Shown here piece by piece: positions 1 through 6,833 of a stretch of 10,847 bases of DNA. How positions within the stretch are numbered: the first letter of the stretch is position 1; each line of letters starts with the position of its first letter. The notes under the pieces are model-generated. The model did not search any database. It worked only from the letters and a program-made list of their open reading frames with translations, and had not been told where the DNA came from. This stretch comes from JADJPL01 sp049315745 (GTDB lineage Bacteria; Bacteroidota; Bacteroidia; Chitinophagales; Saprospiraceae): the NCBI GenBank assembly GCA_049315745.1, contig JBMOJO010000117.1, forward strand, positions 1-10,847, read 5' to 3'. The position numbers were made by a program, and so were the translations under genes.

Positions 1-3000
1 CTGCCCGCTGAACTGCAAATTCGCATCAAAATAGCCCTTGACCTGGCTGACCGTTCCACCGATAAAATATTCGGCAAGCCAAAGCGGATAGGAATGGATA
101 TTGAGGTCGAGGTTAAAAAAAGCTTTCTTTTGCCAGTAAGACGCTCCAAAATCATCGAGGTTGTAATAGCCTTCCGCAAGAAGTTGGGCGGTGTCGCGCG
201 TGAGGTTCAGATAAAAATGCAGCGGTTTTTTGAGGTCTTCGAGCGAAGCATCCACCCGCAGGATCCCCCAGTCGTCGCCATTCAGGAAGAGGGAATCGGA
301 AACTACGGCGACGGACAGGTCGCTGAGCTTAAAAATATCCCCTACAAAGACCGAGGCATTGATCTTTGCATTAAATTTTACCGCATCGAGGCGGATCAAT
401 TCGTTCAACTCGGAGAGGTCGAAATTCAAAAAATCCAGTTCGATCCCTCTCGCGCCGTTGTGTTCCAGCGATACCGCCTTGTCGTCGCGGGTCAGGATGA
501 AATCTTGTATATGGAGCGATTCTTTATTAAACGTAACTGCATTATTCCCATTGATTTTCCAGACTGTCCCAAAGAGTACGACATTGGGCAAGGTGATCTG
601 GTGTTGCAGGAATTTTTCGCCGAAAAGGAACAGCATCCCCTCGAGGTTGACATAATCCAGCGCCGTCGGGTCTTTTTGTTGGGCTTTGTTTGCGTAGTTC
701 AGGGCATAGTGCAGGGTATCGGCACTCAGGGAAGTCACCAGGGTAAGGGCATCAAACTCTTGCCGTTCGTTGATTATGGAACGTTGAATGCCCAGGTCAA
801 TATCCCCGGCTGCCTTTCGGATATTAAGGCTGACCGCGATATCCTCGAAGGTTGCCCGGTCAAACTGGAACCGGCCGGCTTCGATATTTGCAGAAAACGT
901 AGCGGGACGGTTATCAAAACCACCGGCGACCCTGACCCCGCTAAGCGACCCCATCCGTGGGTCAATAAGCGTTTCAAAACCCTTACTGTTGACGACTTCA
1001 ACACTAAAATCAAAGTGTGTCGGGCGAAAAACGGTATCGCGCGCTGAAATACCCAAGCGGGAAGAAAAGCCCGGATAATACTTTACGATATGCTGCAGGA
1101 AGGCGGTTGGGATATGCCCAAGGTCAAACAGGCCATAGAGTTGGGCGTTGAGGATATCAGAGCGGATAGAGAAGCGCTTATTGCCAAAATGATCGAAATT
1201 GGACTGTAAAACAGCGGAATCCAGTTCAAAGACCTGGCCTCGTGCCCCCACTTTGAAATCTACGAGTTTCACCGCCCCCTCAATATCTTCAAAACGTTTG
1301 TTGCGCAGGTTGAGCACAGCATTGCCGGAAAGCACGATATCGTCCTTCCCGACGAGGTTCAGGGGTTTAAGCGCAAGGCGCTTGATCCCGAGGTCAAAAT
1401 CATAAATCGGTACATCCTGAGCAAAATCGGCGCGACCGCTGAACGTCAGGTCAATATTTTCATCTTCGATGGAGAAGTTACCGGAAAACTGGTTTGCCCG
1501 CAGCCTGCCGTCGAGGGTGGCGTTCTCATAAACATAGCCTTTGTATTCAAAACGGCTGATCCGCGCATTCAACAGTGCTTCGGCAGTCCTGGCGTTTAGG
1601 CCCCTGCCCTCTTCGACACTCGCCGAAACGCTGATTTTTCCCTGATTGGCATCCCCGGTCCACTTGCCCAGGTCGAAATCCGCAAGGGTGAGCTTTCCTT
1701 TGTAACGGGCATTTGCCGGGCCACTGCCCAAAGTCACCTGCATATCGGTCTGTGCACTGCCGATCGCCGTTCCCAGCGCGCCATAGGCAACGAAATCGTG
1801 AAAAAAGCCGGAGAAATTGCCTTTGAACTGAAGCTTGCCCAGCCGTTTGAAATTGTCGGGCAGCTTCAGGCCGGGAAAAAGCGCCTTGAAATTAGACGCT
1901 GTCGAATTGAACCGGTCAACGTTCAGGATCAAAAATTCCTCGCCGGAAAGGGCGAGGTTGCGCGAGGAAAAATTACCCTCAAAGCGGGTTCCATTGGAGT
2001 GGGCGACCCTAAGGCCGGCGCCCTTCAAATTATTTACCCGCCCCCAGACCTTTCCATCCAGTGAGAGCGATTCGCGCACGTTATCGCGAAAGAAAGCGCT
2101 GCGCAGCAGTCCGGGAGCAAAGGCCGCGATATCGCTGATCGCCGCTTTCGCACCGATGAAGCGGACATCCATCCGCACCCGGTCGTTGAATTCCCGGAAA
2201 TCCGAAAATTGGCTGAATTGAAAGGCCAGGGTGTCTCCCAGGCTAGAGTAAGGGGTGATCAGCCGCATACCGTTCAACGCAATGCCGTTTGGCCCGACCC
2301 GCGCATCGCGCGCATAAAGCTGGTCCAGCACAAAACCCTGCTTTTCTTTGAACGCAAGGTGCTCGATCGCCCCGTTGCAGCGGTCTTTAAAAAATGTAAA
2401 ATTCCTCAACGCAATCTGGACCTGGGAGACGTCCAGGTGCCGGTAGTTCAATTCCCCGGGCGGACTCAAGCGTTGGGGCTCCAGGCGGTAGTTATGAAGC
2501 GAGAACCCGCCTTCCGAGAGCCGGAATTCCGATACGGCAATATCCCAGGGCAAGGTATCCGCGATCGTCCGCACAGGGGCGGGTGGTGCCCGAAAACCAC
2601 TGCCGGCTAAAGAAGTTATGGCCATATCCGGGCGGCTGAGCAGCAGCCGGGCTACCCGCAGTTTCTTTCCCGGAAGATCCATCGTATCTATCTCAACAGC
2701 CCCTTTTGCCAGTCTTACCTCGAGCCGGCCGCCCGTGAGATGGTTTTCGCTGCGCAGAAAGATATTCCCGACAGAGAGTTTCCTGAGCCGGACATTGAGC
2801 GCATTTTTCTTTTCCGGCTTCGGTGGGGCAAGCTTGTCGAGCAATTGCTGCAAATTACTCTTTCCACCTTGCGGGCCGGTGTAGAGATCGAGATAGGCAC
2901 CGTTCAAGGAAAAAGATTTGATCGTCAGTCCATCGCGAAACATCTTAAAAACATTGGGATCAAAACGGACGGCAAGGGTGGCCGTGTACAACAGGGTATC

Positions 3001-3300
3001 CGGCCGCTGGTCAAACACCAACACTTCCTTGAGCAGCAAGTTGCCCATCCATCCAATACGCAGGTGGCCTACGCGCACTTTAGTCTCCAGCGTTTGTTCG
3101 AGCACGGTCGTCGCCCGGCGGGCAGCCCAGTTTTGGAAGACCGGGAACTGAAGCAGGACACCAACACAAAAGAGCAGCAGAAAAACAAAAAGGAACACCC
3201 GGTGCAGGAGATTCAATAGCCTGTTTCCTAATCCCCGGGGACGTTTACTGCCGCGTTCGTTATCTTCGGATGGGATTTGGCCTTTAAAATCTTTTTCCAT
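1..3300 (-). CDS. tamB: TamB/AsmA-like envelope translocation protein, N-terminal 1100 residues (3' end beyond window)
   Basis: I checked this reading frame codon by codon: it is open from the ATG at 3298-3300 down to position 1, so 1100 residues are visible and the C-terminus lies outside. The first upstream in-frame stop is at 3325-3327. The protein has a basic N-terminus, one membrane helix at about residues 33-52, then a region containing KVRVGHLRIGW and, near residue 101, DTLLY. That succession is typical of Bacteroidota TamB proteins. The rest is long, repetitive and rich in alternating beta-strand patterns (L-x-G, F-D-L), as in the hydrophobic groove of AsmA/TamB bridge proteins that span the periplasm and help move lipid or outer-membrane proteins. 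The diagnostic C-terminal TamB domain is not visible, so a general AsmA-like protein remains possible. Upstream, GGAGGG (3314-3319, read on the minus strand) lies 13 bases from the ATG, far for a Shine-Dalgarno. A palindromic repeat cluster sits just upstream. Confidence 0.85.
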   Translation of the reverse strand, partial: MEKDFKGQIPSEDNERGSKRPRGLGNRLLNLLHRVFLFVFLLLFCVGVLLQFPVFQNWAARRATTVLEQTLETKVRVGHLRIGWMGNLLLKEVLVFDQRPDTLLYTATLAVRFDPNVFKMFRDGLTIKSFSLNGAYLDLYTGPQGGKSNLQQLLDKLAPPKPEKKNALNVRLRKLSVGNIFLRSENHLTGGRLEVRLAKGAVEIDTMDLPGKKLRVARLLLSRPDMAITSLAGSGFRAPPAPVRTIADTLPWDIAVSEFRLSEGGFSLHNYRLEPQRLSPPGELNYRHLDVSQVQIALRNFTFFKDRCNGAIEHLAFKEKQGFVLDQLYARDARVGPNGIALNGMRLITPYSSLGDTLAFQFSQFSDFREFNDRVRMDVRFIGAKAAISDIAAFAPGLLRSAFFRDNVRESLSLDGKVWGRVNNLKGAGLRVAHSNGTRFEGNFSSRNLALSGEEFLILNVDRFNSTASNFKALFPGLKLPDNFKRLGKLQFKGNFSGFFHDFVAYGALGTAIGSAQTDMQVTLGSGPANARYKGKLTLADFDLGKWTGDANQGKISVSASVEEGRGLNARTAEALLNARISRFEYKGYVYENATLDGRLRANQFSGNFSIEDENIDLTFSGRADFAQDVPIYDFDLGIKRLALKPLNLVGKDDIVLSGNAVLNLRNKRFEDIEGAVKLVDFKVGARGQVFELDSAVLQSNFDHFGNKRFSIRSDILNAQLYGLFDLGHIPTAFLQHIVKYYPGFSSRLGISARDTVFRPTHFDFSVEVVNSKGFETLIDPRMGSLSGVRVAGGFDNRPATFSANIEAGRFQFDRATFEDIAVSLNIRKAAGDIDLGIQRSIINERQEFDALTLVTSLSADTLHYALNYANKAQQKDPTALDYVNLEGMLFLFGEKFLQHQITLPNVVLFGTVWKINGNNAVTFNKESLHIQDFILTRDDKAVSLEHNGARGIELDFLNFDLSELNELIRLDAVKFNAKINASVFVGDIFKLSDLSVAVVSDSLFLNGDDWGILRVDASLEDLKKPLHFYLNLTRDTAQLLAEGYYNLDDFGASYWQKKAFFNLDLNIHSYPLWLAEYFIGGTVSQVKGYFDANLQFSGQ

Positions 3301-3352
3301 ACACAAAAAATTTCCCTCCGCCCCTTAAGGCGGACACAAAATAGACTGGGCC

Positions 3353-3517
3353 GGGGTTGTGTAAAAAAGTTTTTTAGGGCGCTTCGCGCCAAATGATGTT
3401 TTGAGAGGGGTTGTGTAAATAAATTTTTGCCGCCTGAAGCGGCAAAAATTTATTTACACAACCCCTCTCAGAAGAATATTCTGCCGCCAGGCGGCAAAAG
3501 CCTTTTTACACAACCCC
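3353..3517. repeat. Nested palindromic repeat cluster with four copies of GGGGTTGTGTAAA
   Basis: The 13-mer GGGGTTGTGTAAA occurs four times: forward at 3353 and 3407, inverted ending at 3465 and 3517. The outer copies form a 15-bp inverted repeat (3353-3367 with 3503-3517). The inner copies form a longer perfect hairpin annotated separately. Between each outer and inner arm lies one small GC hairpin: GGCGC-TTC-GCGCC at 3378-3390 and TGCCGCC-A-GGCGGCA at 3482-3496. The block is therefore roughly mirror-symmetric. It fills most of the 229-bp gap between the HhH gene and tamB, both on the minus strand. It has no coding capacity. It could be a REP-like or miniature inverted-repeat element. I found no target-site duplication flanking any pairing of the ends. 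Confidence 0.85.
3402..3470. repeat. Perfect 32-bp inverted repeat with a 5-base loop
   Basis: Arms 3402-3433 and 3439-3470 are fully complementary around the loop CTGAA (3434-3438). I paired every position and found no mismatch. The stem has a GC-rich tip (GCCGC/GCGGC), an AT-rich middle and a GC-rich base. No T-run follows the stem on either strand, so it does not look like a simple intrinsic terminator. In RNA from the OmpA/HhH operon it would form a very stable hairpin between the HhH and tamB coding regions. That could protect the upstream 3' end or limit read-through into tamB (inference). Confidence 0.95.
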
Positions 3518-3529
3518 AGGGCGCTCTCA

Positions 3530-4177
3530 CTAATCCTCCCTTCTGCCCCCCTTGAGGGCATCCTGTAAAGCCCGGAGCGCATCCCAGCGCCCTTCGGCAG
3601 CCAGAAGCGCCTGCTCGGGCCAGGTGCTGGGGTCCATCAGGCGGAAGGCCGGCCCGGCCTGGTCAAGTAAGCCTTGAAGGGACGCAGTATCCTGCGCGGC
3701 AAGCTCTGCCCAATTAGCAATACCGGCTTCCTTGAGGACCTGTTCGACCTTTGGGCCAATACCCTCTACAATTTTCAAGTCATCCGGCCTGGCTTTTTCC
3801 AGGGCAACCGGGGCGAGCCTGCGGTCGTCAGTAAGTGCTGCATCGCCTTCCTGCACGCTGCCCTTTTGTGCCTGCTCGAGTCGGCCCCGAAGGATCATCA
3901 GGTCGGATTCACTGTTGCGGAGCTCGACCTTTGTCTGCTCAAGTTCTTTAACGGACATTTCCAGCTTGTATTTTAAGCCTGCCACTTCGGTCTCTGCCTT
4001 CGTCCAGTTTTCGTGGTGCCGGGTACGCTCGGCCTCCAGGGCGCGGACGCGTTGCTGCAGCCTTTGCCGGAGAACGAAGTAGAGCAGCAGCCCCAAGAGC
4101 AACGGTACCAGACACGCGAGCAGCAGCAGGTGCCAACAAGAGGTATGGATATGCAGGAAGATGATTTTAGTTAACAT
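3530..4177 (-). CDS. Membrane-anchored coiled-coil protein with C-terminal helix-hairpin-helix (H3TH-like) domain
   Basis: This 215-residue protein starts at ATG 4175-4177 and ends in TAG. It has a single membrane helix at about residues 16-36, a charged helical stretch likely to be a coiled coil (about 36-106), a short linker, and a C-terminal domain at about 132-211. That domain contains LKIVEGIGPKVEQVLKEAGI and PSTWPEQALLA, the pattern of the helix-hairpin-helix / flap-endonuclease-like H3TH domain family, which usually binds nucleic acid without sequence specificity. I see no nuclease active site. Basic residues directly after the membrane helix (RQRLQQRVR) predict a cytoplasmic C-terminus. 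The gene begins 27 bases after the OmpA-family gene stops, so the two are probably co-transcribed. No Shine-Dalgarno is evident. Function is unknown; a link between membrane and DNA is only a hypothesis. Confidence 0.8.
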   Translation of the reverse strand: MLTKIIFLHIHTSCWHLLLLACLVPLLLGLLLYFVLRQRLQQRVRALEAERTRHHENWTKAETEVAGLKYKLEMSVKELEQTKVELRNSESDLMILRGRLEQAQKGSVQEGDAALTDDRRLAPVALEKARPDDLKIVEGIGPKVEQVLKEAGIANWAELAAQDTASLQGLLDQAGPAFRLMDPSTWPEQALLAAEGRWDALRALQDALKGGRRED

Positions 4178-4204
4178 AGCGCAGTGTTTTTAGGTTGTGT
4201 ATGT

Positions 4205-5059
4205 TTATGTTTTTTTCATCAGGCGTACTTCGGCACGCCGGTTCTGGTGCCTGCCGGCAGCAGTGCGGTTAGGCGCGACAGGTTGTGCCTCACCACGGGA
4301 ATCGGTAACGACCTGGCTTTCGGGCACCCCGCCCTTCATCAGGATCGCACGGATTTGGTCGGCCCGTTTCTGGCCGAGCGCCATATTTGCGCTATCGCTG
4401 CCATTGTTGTCCGTATGCCCGGTAATCTGTACTTTTTCACCGCTGCGGATTACCCGTTGTCCAAGTTTCCGAAGGTATTCGTCCACTTTGGGGTCATATT
4501 CCTTTTCCGTAGAATTGGCAGGAAAGCGGATGATGATACGGTCCCCCAGTTCTTCCAGTTCTTCGACTTTGGCGGCCGGTGCCACCCACTGGAAGGCTAT
4601 TGCCTCAAAGTACCCCACGCGCGCCCCCTCGGTTTCGTCCATCGTCCGGCTTCTCAGGCCGACGCGTTCTTCCGGGAAATCCTTAAAATAAAGGTCCCTG
4701 ACCTTGCCCGCACGCGCAAGTCCCATCGTCTCGTGGTCTGCCGGTTTGGCCTCCCCGTCGAAATACCTGCCCGTTATTTCGAGTACATTGCTGCTATCGC
4801 GCCCTGCACGCACGGCCGCAATCAGGGAATCGAATCCCGGACCGCGATCGGGCTGAATTTCTGACCACCTGAAACCGAGCGCGTAGGGGTTGGCATCCGC
4901 GACAACAGGTGCCTCAAGGGCAGGCTTCCCGGAAGCGGAATCCCCCATGCCATCGGGCCCGCAGACCGTACAGACGTCATCCGAACAGGATTTAAGGAGG
5001 ACAGCCGAGTAAATGACCCAGGCCAGCAGGATGAACAATATTTTTTGATTGAAAGACAT
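4205..5059 (-). CDS. OmpA-family peptidoglycan-binding protein, probable lipoprotein
   Basis: I chose the ATG at 5057-5059, giving 284 residues. The frame stays open to a GTG at 5090-5092, but that would place 11 polar residues before the signal sequence. The N-terminus is a hydrophobic signal (KILFILLAWVIYSAVLL) ending in LLKSC, with Cys25 as candidate lipidation site, then S-D-D. The C-terminal half (about residues 165-282) is an OmpA-like peptidoglycan-binding domain with ITGHTDNNGSDSANMALGQK, then RADQIRAIL and NRRAEVRL; the Asp of HTD and the Arg of NRR are the usual diaminopimelate-contacting residues. An earlier stretch (about 92-139) with VLEITGRYFDGE and GLARAGKVRDLYF looks like a degenerate copy of the same fold. 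It probably ties the outer membrane to the cell wall. A second gene, for the HhH membrane protein, follows 27 bases later. Confidence 0.9.
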   Translation of the reverse strand: MSFNQKILFILLAWVIYSAVLLKSCSDDVCTVCGPDGMGDSASGKPALEAPVVADANPYALGFRWSEIQPDRGPGFDSLIAAVRAGRDSSNVLEITGRYFDGEAKPADHETMGLARAGKVRDLYFKDFPEERVGLRSRTMDETEGARVGYFEAIAFQWVAPAAKVEELEELGDRIIIRFPANSTEKEYDPKVDEYLRKLGQRVIRSGEKVQITGHTDNNGSDSANMALGQKRADQIRAILMKGGVPESQVVTDSRGEAQPVAPNRTAAGRHQNRRAEVRLMKKT

Positions 5060-5256
5060 AATACCGGATTTTGGTGATGAATATTGGGACACACCGGATG
5101 CTGAAAGCTCATTACGCCCACGGGAGAGGGGGATAACAGAATATTTTCTGCTAAAATAATGAATACGTCAAACAAATCCTGTATTTTCTCATTAAATAAT
5201 CTTTAACTGCTTTTAAGCCTGAAAAAGAAATTACGCCAACAATTCTATTAAATACG

Positions 5257-5264
5257 TAATTTTG
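5257..5264 (+). promoter_or_regulatory. Candidate -7 box of the ffh promoter (TAATTTTG)
   Basis: TAATTTTG matches the Bacteroidota -7 consensus TAnnTTTG exactly, 55 bases before the ffh start codon. The best -33 candidate, TTAC at 5231-5234, is weak and slightly far (22-base spacer). Transcription would begin near 5270, leaving a leader of about 50 bases. No comparably good box was found for the divergent OmpA gene in the same 260-bp region. Confidence 0.5.
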
Positions 5265-5276
5265 TGCCCGGCACAA
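5262..5276. promoter_or_regulatory. 15-bp palindrome overlapping the ffh -7 box
   Basis: TTGTGCC-C-GGCACAA is a perfect 7-bp inverted repeat with a one-base centre. Its left arm shares TTG with the predicted -7 box and its right arm covers the predicted transcription start. The size and place suit an operator for a dimeric repressor, or a hairpin at the mRNA 5' end. The assignment is inferred from position only. Confidence 0.4.
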
Positions 5277-5319
5277 GGCAGCCGCCTGAAAAGCATTTCA
5301 AAAACACAACGCTCCGTTC

Positions 5320-6678
5320 ATGTTCAATACGCTCAGCGACCGTCTCGATAGTGCGTTTAAACTCTTAAAGGGGGAAAACAGGCTAACCGAGATCAACATC
5401 GCACAGTCCGTCAAAGAAATCCGTCGCGCCCTGGTGGATGCCGATGTTAACTATAAGATTGCCAAGGAATTCACCGATAAAGTCAAGGAAAAAGCCCTCG
5501 GCAGGGAGAACGTACTGAAATCCGTTTCCCCCGGCCAGCTGATGATCAAGATCGTACAGGATGAGCTGACAGATCTCATGGGCGGGCAGGCAGAAGGGAT
5601 CAACCTCGGCGGCAAACCCTCCGTCATCCTTATTTCCGGTCTTCAAGGCTCCGGAAAAACCACTTTCTCCGGTAAATTAGCCAACTGGCTCAAGCAAAAG
5701 CGAAATAAAAAACCGCTGCTCGTCGCCTGCGATGTCTATCGCCCTGCCGCAATCGAGCAGCTCAGCGTGCTTGGCGAACAGATCGGCGTGCCGGTGTACA
5801 AGGAAACCGAAAATAAAAACCCGGTAGAAATTGCCCTTAAGGCTATCCAGCATGCCATTGATCATCAGCTTGACGTCGTAATCGTGGATACGGCAGGGCG
5901 CCTGGCTATTGACGAAGAGATGATGCGGGAAATCACAGCGGTCAAAAATACCGTACTGCCCCAGGAAACCCTCTTCGTAGTTGACTCGATGACCGGACAG
6001 GACGCAGTCAAAACTGCCGAGGCATTCAACGCCGCCATTAATTTCGACGGGGTGGTCCTTACCAAACTGGACGGCGATACCCGGGGCGGGGCTGCCCTTT
6101 CGATCAAATATACCGTTGGCAAACCCATCAAATTCGTCAGCGATGGCGAAAAAATGGAAGACCTGGACATGTTCTACCCGGACCGTATGGCGCAGCGGAT
6201 CCTCGGGATGGGGGATATCGTTTCCCTGGTCGAGCGTGCCCAGGAACAATTTGACGAAAAAGAGGCCCAGCGCCTGGAGAAAAAGATTCGCAAAAACCAG
6301 TTCGATTATAACGATTTCCTCAGCCAGATTGGGCAAATCCGAAAAATGGGCGACCTGCGCACCCTGCTGAACATGATGCCAGGTATGTCGAAAATGACCA
6401 AAGACCTCGAAATAGACAATAACGCCTTCGCCCGTGTCGAGTCCATCATATTTTCCATGACGCCGAAGGAACGGGCAAACCCCGACCTCATCAACATGAG
6501 CCGCAAACAGCGGATCGCAAAAGGGAGCGGAAGGGATATGACGGAAATCAACCTGTTCATCAAGCAGTTCGAAGAAATGCGCAAAATGATGCACAAAGTC
6601 AGCAAAATGCCTAATATGGGCGGTGGCCATGGTTTGGCCCCGGCGGTACGCAGCAGCAGTAAAAAGAAAAAACGCTAG
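5320..6678 (+). CDS. ffh: Signal recognition particle GTPase Ffh (SRP54)
   Basis: Ffh binds the SRP RNA and hydrophobic signal sequences of nascent chains and, with its receptor FtsY, delivers ribosomes to the Sec translocon at the inner membrane. The 452-residue length is normal. The N domain (about 1-95) begins MFNTLSDRLDSAFKLLKG. The G domain (about 100-295) shows the P-loop GLQGSGKTT (107-115), RPAAIEQL (141-148), DTAGR (190-194) and TKLDGD (248-253). The methionine-rich M domain (about 325-435) contains RIAKGSGRDMTEIN, the SRP-RNA-binding helix-turn-helix region, and KQFEEMRKMM. It ends in a glycine/serine linker and a basic tail (SSSKKKKR). The gene is complete, starts at ATG 5320 and is divergent from the OmpA-family gene, so it likely has its own promoter (-7 box at 5257). 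The SRP RNA and ftsY genes are not in the window. Confidence 0.98.
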   Translation: MFNTLSDRLDSAFKLLKGENRLTEINIAQSVKEIRRALVDADVNYKIAKEFTDKVKEKALGRENVLKSVSPGQLMIKIVQDELTDLMGGQAEGINLGGKPSVILISGLQGSGKTTFSGKLANWLKQKRNKKPLLVACDVYRPAAIEQLSVLGEQIGVPVYKETENKNPVEIALKAIQHAIDHQLDVVIVDTAGRLAIDEEMMREITAVKNTVLPQETLFVVDSMTGQDAVKTAEAFNAAINFDGVVLTKLDGDTRGGAALSIKYTVGKPIKFVSDGEKMEDLDMFYPDRMAQRILGMGDIVSLVERAQEQFDEKEAQRLEKKIRKNQFDYNDFLSQIGQIRKMGDLRTLLNMMPGMSKMTKDLEIDNNAFARVESIIFSMTPKERANPDLINMSRKQRIAKGSGRDMTEINLFIKQFEEMRKMMHKVSKMPNMGGGHGLAPAVRSSSKKKKR

Positions 6679-6679
6679 A

Positions 6680-6707
6680 CCTGGCGCAATGCCTTAATGC
6701 TGCCAGG
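6680..6707. terminator. Weak hairpin between converging ffh and S8 protease genes
   Basis: CCTGGC (6680-6685) pairs with GCCAGG (6702-6707), with a possible inner GCA/TGC pairing. On the + strand it is followed by A residues, not T. On the minus strand a T-rich tract follows only after about nine bases and lies inside the end of ffh. It is therefore a poor intrinsic terminator for either gene. The rest of the 155-bp gap (6679-6833) shows no gene and no better terminator. Confidence 0.25.
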
Positions 6708-6833
6708 AAAAAAAGAAGTGCTTCCTACGACACAACCGAGTGCGGGCGCTATCTGGCGAAAGCGCAACGTTTCCAATCCGCCGGGCATCCTATCGCAAGG
6801 CCTCCGCATTATACCGGGACGGCTTACGCGCCC

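Noticed and set aside
94..1047. A 317-residue plus-strand reading frame, with others at 1798-2610 and 2740-3219
   Set aside because: They lie opposite the continuous minus-strand tamB-like frame, which is open over all of 1-3300 and has recognisable family features; the plus-strand products show none.
3482..3507. Intrinsic terminator: GC hairpin 3482-3496 followed by a T-run on the plus strand
   Set aside because: AAAAGCC separates the hairpin from the T-run, and no plus-strand gene ends upstream; on the minus strand no T-run follows.
3353..3517. CRISPR array or phage attachment site
   Set aside because: The repeats are inverted and nested, not regularly spaced direct repeats. No cas gene, tRNA or integrase is nearby.
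1..5059. A defence or secretion island suggested by large envelope genes
   Set aside because: No nuclease, toxin, helicase, effector or mobile-element gene is present. The genes are typical chromosomal envelope functions and base composition looks uniform by eye.
5060..5092. GTG start that would lengthen the OmpA-family protein by 11 residues
   Set aside because: The ATG at 5059 places the hydrophobic signal sequence directly at the N-terminus, as expected for a lipoprotein.
4822..5175. A 117-residue minus-strand frame overlapping the front of the OmpA-family gene
   Set aside because: It runs in another frame through the OmpA signal-peptide and linker coding region and has no recognisable domain.
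5677..6630. A 317-residue minus-strand frame opposite ffh
   Set aside because: It is antisense to the P-loop and M-domain coding region of an unmistakable ffh and is rich in His and Phe, as expected of a shadow frame.
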